Below, piece after piece: positions 37,995-46,809 of a DNA stretch of 64,000 bases (its first letter is position 1; every line of letters starts with the position of its first letter). The stretch is taken from assembly GCF_958450345.1 (NCBI RefSeq), contig NC_088781.1, positions 52,530,315-52,594,314 of the forward strand, given 5' to 3'. The position numbers and the translations under genes are program-made. This DNA comes from Calliphora vicina. Taxonomy: Eukaryota; Arthropoda; Insecta; Diptera; Calliphoridae. Under the pieces are notes generated by a model. The model had not been told where the DNA came from. It ran no database searches and worked only from the letters and a program-made list of their open reading frames with translations.

Positions 37995-39150
37995 GAAAAG
38001 AGTTTCAATAAAGTCTAATCAATAACCTTAACAAAAATAATTTATTATTTGTAAAATCTAGCTTTTGAATAAAATTCCCCTAAAAGTAAATTTTTTGTAA
38101 TTAATTATAAAAAAAAATTAAATCCACCTTTTACCATAAATTTCTCTTAAAGGGAAATTTTGAAAAAACTCACAAATATTGTATGTGATCAATACCAATA
38201 ACAAAAATAATAAAATTATTAAAATTTAGATTTCAAATAAAATGTCCCTAAGAGGGAATTTTTTTTGCAATAAGGGAAATTTAAGAAAACCTTACGAAAA
38301 TTTTATTTCTGTTAAAAAAAATTTCCCTTAAAGGGAAATTTTTTATAATAAGGGAAATATTGAAAAATTCACAAATATTGTAGTTGGATCAGTATCATTG
38401 CAAAAAAAAATAAAATTTTTAAATCAAACATTTTAACAAAATTTCCCTCAAAATGAAATTTTTTGTAATAAGGGAAATTTTGGTAAACCTTACGAAAATT
38501 TTTAATCTGATTAAGATCTACACAAGAATATAAAAATTTATGAAATCCAACTTTTAAATAAAATTTCCCTTAAAGGGAAATTTTTTATAATAAGGGAAAT
38601 TTTAGAAAATTTCACAAAAATTTTATGTTTGTTCAATATCTTTGACAAAAAAAATATTTATTTCAAATCTAACGTTTTAACAAAATTTCCCTCAAAGGGA
38701 CTTTTTTAGTAATAAGTGAAATTTCTTAAAAAAAGACAAATAACTTATGTTTGATCAATAGAATTAAGAAAAATAATCAAATTTTTAAAATAAGGCTTTT
38801 AAATAAAATTTCCTTTAAAGGGAAATTTTTTGTAAATAAGGAAATTTTAGATAATTTCACAAAAAAAAATTATGTTTCATCAATAACCATAACAAAAATA
38901 ATACAAATATAAAAATCCGGCTAATAAATCAAATTTTCCCTGATAGGGAAATTTTTTGTAATAAGGGAAATATTGGGGAAATTCACAAAAAATTTATGTT
39001 TGATCAAAATCCATAACAATATAACATTTTTGAAATTTAGCATTAAACTGACATAATCAAAATTTGTCTGGAGAAATAAATATTTATGTATGTTCGATAT
39101 CTATGAAATCTAAATTTTAAATAAAATTTCCCTTTAGAAATTTCTACTTT
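37995..39150 (+). repeat. Palindromic minisatellite, ~115 bp units, about nine copies
   Basis: Units alternate a near-palindrome, TTTCCCTTAAAGGGAAA, with AATAAGGGAAATTTT, a TTCACAAAAATTTATG-like stretch, and GATCAATATCCATAACAAAA. The palindrome recurs near 38085, 38150, 38235, 38325, 38445, 38570, 38690, 38810 and 38935. This is in the kis intron between exons 8 and 7. The transcript could form many short hairpins. Confidence 0.8.
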
Positions 39151-39589
39151 TTATATCAAATATAAGAACCCTATTAAATCTAGAAAGATTACTTCCCAGT
39201 TTGACAGGAAGTTTTAAAATGTAAGCATTAAATAGTGAAACTTTTTCAATCCAACTTCATATATAACAAAAATAATTACACTTATAGTAAACAAATTTAA
39301 AGGAAGGACAATTATTGTTTAAAAAAGAAACTTTCAGAGCAAACAACAATTGAAAAAAAAACTAAACATAAATTTGTAAAACATTAATAATAAAACAACA
39401 AATAGGAAAATAAATTACAACAAATATACAACATACATAAAACTGATGAAGAAGTAGTTAAATATAAACAAATTATAACGTTTAAACATTTAATAAGAAT
39501 AATAAAAGAAAATGCACAAGAAATAAATAAATAAAAAAAGAGGAAAGACACCATAATTGTGGCAGAAAAATAATAAAATAAATACATAC

Positions 39590-39679
39590 CTGACAGGTGT
39601 ATTTTCTTTAATCTGTTGTACCAGATCTCCAATCACCTCATGTTGTATATAATAAAGCATACGGACGCGCAATAAAACT
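39590..39679 (-). CDS. kis: kis coding exon 7
   Basis: This 90 bp exon encodes residues ~3283-3313: VLLRVRMLYYIQHEVIGDLV then QQIKENTPV. The sequence is well conserved in the CHD6-9 family. The acceptor is CCCACACAG and the donor AG|GTATGT, phase 2. The 220 bp intron separating it from exon 6 is the shortest in this half of the gene. Confidence 0.9.
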
Positions 39680-39899
39680 CTGTGTGGGGGAAAATATAGT
39701 TTTCAAATTAAAGTAAAAAACAAAATATAAGAAAAAACAGAAAGAACAAAATAATAGTTTAAAATTATATATAAAAAAAAAACAAATAAGTATAACGATA
39801 CAAAAAAAGGCAGAAAGAAGACAGTTAGAAATTGTATTAGTTTAAAATGGATTATTTTTTATGGGGTTAATGTAATAAATTCGATTCCACACGACTCAC

Positions 39900-40149
39900 T
39901 TATTCGCGTGTCTGCTTAAATGTTTTTTATAGGCTCCTTCCAAATACGAATCAGAATCATATTTTTCATGTTTACTCCAGTGATTTGGATCCTGTATATT
40001 CTGTAATCCCTGGGTGCCAATTTCCTTTTTAGCTGGCTTTAGACCGGCTGCAGCAGCAGCAGCGGCGGCCGCAGCAGCTGCAGCTGCCTCGGCTGCTTCG
40101 GCAGCAGCTTGGGCGGCTAATTCTTTTTGTGTTTTACCACCATTACGTC
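39900..40149 (-). CDS. kis: kis coding exon 6
   Basis: This 250 bp exon encodes residues ~3200-3283. It begins GRNGGKTQKELAAQAAAEAA, continues as a long alanine-rich (probably helical) stretch, and then returns to conserved sequence: LKPAKKEIGTQGLQNIQDPN, HWSKHEKYDSDSYLEGAYKK, HLSRHANK. The acceptor is CACTTATAG and the donor AA|GTGAGT, phase 2. The alanine run is encoded by mixed GCN codons, so it is more than a simple triplet expansion. Confidence 0.9.
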
Positions 40150-40299
40150 CTATAAGTGAAGAATCCCAACAATAAAGTAAGTTAATAAAATAAATATTAA
40201 AATTTGTATTTTTTTTATATTTTAAATAAAAACTAACTAATTGATTGACGTTGTATAAAATATAACATGGAATGTATTTAAAGCCTACATTGGAAATCT

Positions 40300-40470
40300 T
40301 AAGAAAAATTTTATCATTTGATCAATATCCATAACAAAAATAATAAAATTTTTGGAATTAAGTTTTTAAATAAAATTTCCCTGGAAGGGATTTTTTTGTA
40401 TTAAATGAAATTTCGGAAAACTTTCAAAAGTTGTATATTTGATCGATTTCCATGACAAAAATAATAAATT
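40300..40470 (+). repeat. Outlying unit of the 38-39 kb minisatellite
   Basis: It contains GATCAATATCCATAACAAAA, AAATAAAATTTCCCTGGAAGG and a second GATCGATTTCCATGACAAAA, matching the array in the intron two exons away. Its presence here, on the other side of exons 6 and 7, shows that the family spread beyond one tandem block. Confidence 0.7.
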
Positions 40471-41221
40471 TTATTTTAATCTAAGTATTATTTCAGATAT
40501 TTCTACAATGTCAATCAATAAGATAAAACCAAATCTAAAAAAGGATTTAATAAAATTAAAGCCAAATAATTTTGACAATATGCCAAAAAATAATATGGAA
40601 CAGAAAACTGAATTGTTTTAAAAATGAAATAAACAAAAATATTGGATTTTATACAAAAATACAATTCAATTACATTTGAATTTCAGTTTAATATTTTTTT
40701 AGCATAAAATCCATATTTTGTTTGTATATAAAAACTCTAGTTACTACTTAAATCTAATTAAAAACAATTTACAATGTACAATTTTAACAATATGGAAAAA
40801 AGATATGGTACAGCAAGACAGAGCATATTACAAACACATTTGAATACGTTTTCGTTTATTATCAAACGGCGTTTTAAATTACAAAAAAAAAATTACAAAC
40901 AGCAACAATAATAATAACACTCACAAAGAATATGGCGTAATTTATAGATAGGGATTTTTTTGTATACAATAATTGAAACAATTTAAATGTTTATTATTAT
41001 TTATTTAGCTATAAACATAAGTATTTGAACAATGACGTTTATTAAAATTTGAGAATTTTCAAAGTAAAATTTAAGTACATCAATTTTTTTTATTTTATTT
41101 ATAAATTTGAAGTTTATTCATTTTAAACTACATTTTAAGGTAATTGATTAATTAAAAATAATTTTGTTAAAAAAGTAGTCTTTCAAAAAATAATAGGTAC
41201 TTTAGAAATTTAGTACGAAAT

Positions 41222-41618
41222 TTAAAAAAGTACTTTTATGTTTTAAGACAAATACCAAAAAAATAATAAATGGTACTTGAACAATTTAAATGAAAATTTA
41301 AAAATTTAGTAAAAAAAATACTATTACATATCAGAAAAAAAGTCTCTAAAAAATTTTCTTTCAAATTTGAAATCCGCCATTATTTGTATGTATAGAAAGA
41401 AACCCAGTTATTTTTTGAATTAAAAAAGTACTTTTATGTTTTAAGACAAATACCAAAAAAATAATAAATGGTACTTGAACAATTTAAATGAAAATTTAAA
41501 AATTTAGTAAAAAAATACTATTACATATCAGAAAAAAAGTCTCTAAAAAATTTTCTTTCAAATTTGAAATCCGCCATTATTTGTATGTATAGAAAGAAAC
41601 CCAGTTATTTTTTGAATT
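41222..41618 (+). repeat. 198 bp tandem duplication
   Basis: Two near-identical 198 bp copies (TACTTTTATGTTTTAAGACA at 41231 and again at 41429) lie in the kis intron between exons 6 and 5. They differ by one poly-A length change. Confidence 0.9.
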
Positions 41619-41959
41619 AAAGATGCAACAGAAAAAATTAGTAAAAAGGAAAGAACTTGTTGGTCACATACATGTTGGCATCTCTTAACTGACAATTGTT
41701 TTTTCATCCTAATAGGTATTTTATGGATGACATCCAAATTATAGTTGCTTTGTTAGTTTCCAGAATGTTATTACAGATGGCAACTGGTAGCTATAACGTC
41801 TGACAACGCAACTGAAGTTCGGTTGCCATCCAAAACAATGTTGATGAAAACGCTTGTGCCACTATTATTTCCATAAAATATTAATGAAGTTTCTGTGGAC
41901 AACTCCATTTCTTTATAGAAAATTATTAGAAAACTTGAATTTTCTAAAGAAAATTTGGA

Positions 41960-43580
41960 TTTTTAAAGAAATTGTATCGATAAAATCAATTTTTAGCAGA
42001 AAATGTATCGATATTTATAATTTTCTTAAGCACAATTAACGATAAATATATTTTCTGTGGCACAGTTATCGACAACTATACCAAATGTATCAATTACTAC
42101 ATAAAATATATCGATAATAATTTTCTATTAAAAAATGTAAAAATGATATCTTGAATTTTTTATATAAAAGTTTTTTTATAGAAAATTTGGCAACATGATT
42201 TTTTATAGAAAATTTAACGATAACATTAAATTTCTATAAAAAATTTATCGATATGAACTTTTTATAGAAAATTAATCGATAAAATATGTATTTTCTATAG
42301 AAAATTTATCGATAACTTGAATTTGTATGAACAATTTATCAATAACTTATAAAAACTTCATAGATAGCATGAAATTTCTATAGAAAATGTATCGATAACA
42401 TGAATTTTTAACAGAAAATTTATCGATAACATGAACTTTTTATGAAAATTTATCGATTAGATGTAATTTTTATAGAAAAATTTCCGATAACTTAAATTTA
42501 TTATCGATAACATTGATTTTTAATAGAAAATTTTGTCGATAACATGAATCGTTTATGGAAAATTTATTGATAACTTTAATTTTTATTGAAAATTTATCGA
42601 TAACATGATTTTTTTATTGAAAATTTATCGATAACATGATTTTTTATTGAAAATTTATCGATTACATGATGAAATTTCTATAATAAATGTATCGATATGA
42701 ACTTTTTATAGAAAATTAATCGATAAAATATGTATCACAGATTATTACAGATAAGAGACCATTGACAGCTGTCAAACAAGTAATTTCGAACCGTATGGTT
42801 TTGTTTACATTTTTTTTAACATTTTTTCAATTCCGCCATTAAGGCAGATCTTAGAGCGAGAGAAAAAATAAAATGTAGTAAAAAATCGATGAGTGTGTGA
42901 GACGAGATATAGAAAGATAAATTTATATGTTTGTCCCTCTTTTAAATCTACCGTGGTTTATTATACATTTTCTTTTGTTAATTTTTCGTAAATTTTTTTT
43001 GTTTGCCTCCGCCATGTTGCTAAAAACAGCTGATTCGGGTCTATGTTAGTCTATGATATGTATTATCTATAGAAAATTTATCGATAACATGAATTTGTAT
43101 CGATAACTTAAATTTTCTATATAAAATTTATCGATAGCATGAAATTTGTATAGGAAATTTATCGATAACATACAATTTCTACAAAAAATGTATTAATTAC
43201 ATGAATTTTTTACATAAAATTTATCATTTATCGACAACAGGATTTTTTACAGAAAATTTCTCGATTACATGTAATTTCTATAGTAAATTTATCGATAACA
43301 TGAATCTTTTATGGAAAATTTATTGATAACTTGAATTTTTTATTGAAAATTTATCGATAACATGCATTTTTTGAAAAAATATATCGATTGCATGAAATTT
43401 CTATAGAATATTTATCGATAACTTGTATTGTATATAAAAAGTTTATCGAAAACATGAATTTCTATACAATAATAATAGATATTTTATAAAAAATTAACAA
43501 ACATTAATTTCTTATACAAAATGTGGATCGATAACTAGAATTTGCTATAGAAAATTATCTTATTATCGATAACAAAACAA
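41960..43580 (+). repeat. TATCGATA-rich ~30 bp degenerate tandem array
   Basis: Loose repeats of the form ATAGAAAATTTATCGATAAC + ATGAATTTTT run for ~1.6 kb in the kis intron between exons 6 and 5. They are interrupted at ~42725-43065 by unrelated sequence. I count about 19 exact TATCGATA palindromes plus many one-base variants. TATCGATA is the DRE bound by DREF, and CGATA clusters are the BEAF-32 target in Drosophila. Whether this array binds either is not shown by the sequence. Confidence 0.8.
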
Positions 43581-43929
43581 TTGTCAGTTTCTAGATACCA
43601 ATTTAAGACCTTAAAATTACAAATTGTTAGTTTTAATAGCACCAATTAGATATAGACATATTTAAAGCCAACCCTTTTTTTCTATAAGGAAAACCTTATT
43701 AGTAACGATTTTTTTCAGAGAGTTTTTATGTGAGTGTGTTTTTAATGCGTGCTTTTTACATTTTGTTTACGCGTTTTAATTTTTTTTTTTATTAAAAAAA
43801 AAACATTTCAATTAAATTAACTACATCCGTGCAGTTGTTGTTGTTTTTGTTCATTTGAGGGGAAAAGTTGTCTTCAAATAAGTGCGTGTGTTTGTATCTA
43901 TTTGTTTACCATACCTTTTGCATTCCTAC

Positions 43930-44068
43930 CTCGTGGCACCAAATTATGGAGACCACTATGATCCCGGCTAATTTTTTGTATTTCACCATCTTCGGTGGGC
44001 GTTATTAGATCCCAAATAAAGGTTTTTATCTTCTCATCACCCTTGTACACTTGCAAGCAATAGAGCAG
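43930..44068 (-). CDS. kis: kis coding exon 5
   Basis: This 139 bp exon encodes residues 3154-3199. It reads LLYCLQVYKGDEKIKTFIWD and then LITPTEDGEIQKISRDHSG, continuing to LVPR. This is highly conserved CHD6-9 sequence downstream of the helicase. The donor chosen is CGAG|GTAGGA, which joins exon 6 as PRGRNGGK. A second in-frame donor, AAAG|GTATGG, lies 15 bp further on (exon end at 43915) and would insert five residues. I chose the shorter form because it gives the family-like junction. Confidence 0.9.
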
Positions 44069-44269
44069 CTAAAATGAAAAGTAAATAATTTTAGTAGTTA
44101 GCTGAATTTTAAGTAATAAAAATAATTAGTAATAATTTCTAGGTAATTTTAAAGGGAGTAATTAAATATCAATTAGCAGGGTGTGGAAAAATATGAATAT
44201 TTAATCAATATTCTTCAAAACTATGCTAAATGGTAATATTTGTTAAGCCCTTTTTTTATTACAATCAAT

Positions 44270-44352
44270 CAGTATTAAGTGAGAAGTTCTTATTGTTGTG
44301 CTCAGCGAAAACCTATAGTTTCCTCAATATTAGCATGGTAATCATCATTTTG
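44270..44352 (+). repeat. Twin intronic repeat, copy A (between kis exons 5 and 4)
   Basis: About 80 bp with CTCAGCGAAAACCTATAGTT and TCCTCAATATTAGCATGGT is repeated in the same orientation at 44748-44826. The middle (GAAAACCTA..GTTTCC) is itself partly self-complementary. Confidence 0.8.
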
Positions 44353-44577
44353 AATGTGGAGGGGAGGAGTTTTTAACAGAAGCAAATAAAATTAAACGAA
44401 ATTTAGGTTTAAATGTTTAAACAAATTTCATTTAAATTTGAAGGTTAATAAATCAGTGCAGGTTTTAGACAAAAAAAAATTGAAAACTGTAAAGAATTTA
44501 TATTTGTTGTGTACTACACTGATTTATTCTACATTATTTGTTTCTTTAATCTATTAGACATTATTTTTAATACTTAC

Positions 44578-44665
44578 AATTATTCGGGCACAATCTTCAA
44601 CATCAATTTCACGCCAACCGCGTTTAAATTGACCCAAGTCTAAGATTTCAGGCCAACGTCCCCAG
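44578..44665 (-). CDS. kis: kis coding exon 4 (SANT/SLIDE-like region)
   Basis: This 88 bp exon encodes residues ~3124-3153. It joins the end of exon 3 to give SFGWGRWPEILDLGQFKRGW and then EIDVEDCARII. This is the conserved post-helicase segment of CHD6-9 proteins, part of the SANT/SLIDE-type DNA-binding module. The acceptor is TTTTACAG and the donor ATT|GTAAGT, phase 0. Near-identical ~75 bp repeats sit in the introns on both sides (see 44270 and 44748). Confidence 0.92.
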
Positions 44666-44747
44666 CTGTAAAAGTAAAAAGAAAGTTTGTATGTTATAAA
44701 TCAATTAATTTTTATAATTTTGTTTATTAACTTTTGAATTATTTAAT

Positions 44748-44826
44748 CAGTTTAAGTGAGAAGTGTTGTTTTACTCAGCGAAAACCTAAAGTTTCCTCAA
44801 TATTAGCATGGTTGATCATCATTTTT
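44748..44826 (+). repeat. Twin intronic repeat, copy B (between kis exons 4 and 3)
   Basis: This is the second copy, containing CTCAGCGAAAACCTAAAGTT and TCCTCAATATTAGCATGGT. The long shared block is exact apart from one base. The two copies bracket exon 4 (44578-44665), each 80-310 bp from it. Confidence 0.8.
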
Positions 44827-45142
44827 ACAAAAAATTGTATGTAGTATAACAAATAATACAAAAATGTTTAAATTAACCATTATAAATATTTCAAAATGTT
44901 GTATATTTTAAGAAAGTGCCTTCATTTTTTCTCTCATAACATTAAATCTTGGTTTTATCTCCTTCCAAGGAATAGTTTTTACCCGGTTCTCTTTATATTT
45001 CAACTCTGGTTTTAAAAATTGTTAAAAATTACTTGTCACAAACAATTTTGAAACAATTTTCAAAAAATAAAAAGCTAAATAAATCAAACACATTTGAACA
45101 AATATTAACTCCAATTTCTTTAAGCAATTACAAAAACAAAAC

Positions 45143-46717
45143 ATGTCCAGTTCTTTAACCTCAAAAATTTCAAACTTAACCGGCCGCACTCTAACCAGCG
45201 GCACTCTGCCAACATCCACACGTAAACTACAGCCTCAGTCCCACAATGAGGTTGCTAGTGATGAGTTAGCTTTGGAAACATTCATCAACAACCTACAATT
45301 GCCTATATTTTTCCAATTGTCTGAAGACGAACAACAAGAACGCTTGGACAAGATTGATGTATTGGAATTATTTCATGCTGTGCAAAATATAAATCATGAA
45401 TTGGGCATGGTTAAATTGGAAAATTATTTCCTGATTGATTTTCTAGAGAAAAACGATCCGAAACTGTTGATTGGCTTGCAACAGCGACGGGCTACCGCGC
45501 AATCGGCTCAGCTAAATGTATTGAGACCGGGTGGTAAAGCAAGTGTCATGTCTGTGGGTGGTAGTGTCAGTGCAGGTGGTCGTAGTTTAGTGGGTTTTAG
45601 AACAAAAAGTATGTTGTCAAAATCATTAATGACTTCGATGTCTATATTAACGACTGGCTCGCAAAAGAAGGCGGCGCCCTATGAGTATAAATTGAATTTT
45701 CGTGCAAAGGCTGAGATGGCAGAGAAATTGGCAAATGAGGTGGAAAAAAGAGTACAAGAAATCGAGAGAAATGGTAAGAATGAATGTTTAAACTTTTTAC
45801 AAAATTATTCATTGAGAGAATGAAAGAACTGGTGAGAATTTCACTAGATTCGGAGGACCATAAAATCCAGAAGCTTGTTCTTGGCTCCTAAAATAAAACA
45901 TTCAAAAACTCTATGAAAATTTTATTTTAAAACCTTTCCAGCTTCGCATGAAATCAAACTTTTACGTGGTCACATGGAAGAAATGCATTTTATGCACATC
46001 GAAACTCAAGAGACGGCCAAAAATTTCGAACTACATTTTTTGCGCGATGAACGTGATTTGGCCTTCTTAAATAATGCCACCGAAAAACAAATGGAACGGA
46101 AATTTCGAAAATTCGTAAACAATTGGATTAAGAACGCACGAGCCCTGCTGGCCACCATGCGTCTGAAAATCACCGCGCTACAAGAACACTGCCAACAGCT
46201 GCGTAATGAGCTCTTAACCAAAGCTGATCTTAGTGGCATACTAACAGCCATTGATTTTGAGAAATTAATTATTAAGCGTAGCGAACTATTGAATGCTTTG
46301 GAAGAGAAAAATGCCCATATGGCCGGTTTGAAGGGGGTGACGGGAAGAGCTTCTCTCTCTATGGCCGAGGAAAAGCAAATAATGATGAATATTGAGGAGG
46401 AGTCAAAGCAGTTGAATAACAAGACCTTGGAAGTGGTTAAGACTATTACTAAATTGGAAAAGGAGGCTGATGTTGTGGAGGCGGAAAATCAAAAAGATAT
46501 GTTGACATTGGAAAATTTGCGCACACAATTGGAACGTTATGAGGCGCCCAGTATTAGCCAGTATGTGCAAAAGAAAGATGAAGTGTTAGCCCTGGAGAAG
46601 GAGGAGAAAATGTTAAGAAGGAAAATTTATATATTGAATATGAAATTGGATAATACACAAAAGAAATGTAAACGTAAAATAGATTCAAATATATTTATAA
46701 ATATTATAGAGCAGTGA
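45143..46717 (+). CDS. Ccdc113: Nested coiled-coil axonemal protein, CCDC113/CFAP263-like (DUF4201)
   Basis: A complete two-exon gene, join(45143..45773, 45942..46717), encodes 468 residues. The donor is AATG|GTAAGA, the acceptor CTTTCCAG, and the split codon reads Ala. The start context AAAACATGTCC is good. The N-terminal ~210 residues have short acidic segments and a Gly/Ser-rich patch. The second exon is almost wholly charged coiled coil. Around residues 300-420, DFEKLIIKRSELLNALEEKN and later LERYEAPSISQYVQKKDEV match the pattern of DUF4201 in human CCDC113 (a DFQ-LKI block and an AP-x-x-x-x-YV block). CCDC113 and its partner CCDC96 act in motile axonemes. CCDC96 carries the same domain and is the alternative, but the AP-YV block favours CCDC113. 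The gene lies entirely in kis intron 3, on the opposite strand. Confidence 0.72.
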
Positions 46718-46723
46718 AATAAA
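46718..46723 (+). terminator. Polyadenylation signal of the nested gene
   Basis: AATAAA begins on the base after the TGA stop of the coiled-coil gene. If used, cleavage would fall about 15-30 bp on, leaving a very short 3' UTR that ends before the kis exon 3 donor at 46809. No other AATAAA is evident between the stop and that exon. Confidence 0.5.
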
Positions 46724-46809
46724 TCCTAAAATCTTTGAAATTTGTTAAACATACATACTTTTCTTGTTTTTTATTTTAAGAAATCACATATTTTAAAATA
46801 TACACTCAC

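Noticed and set aside
37995..43580. Regularly spaced repeats resembling a CRISPR array
   Set aside because: Units are degenerate and variable in length, lie in introns of an animal gene, and have no cas genes. They are minisatellites.
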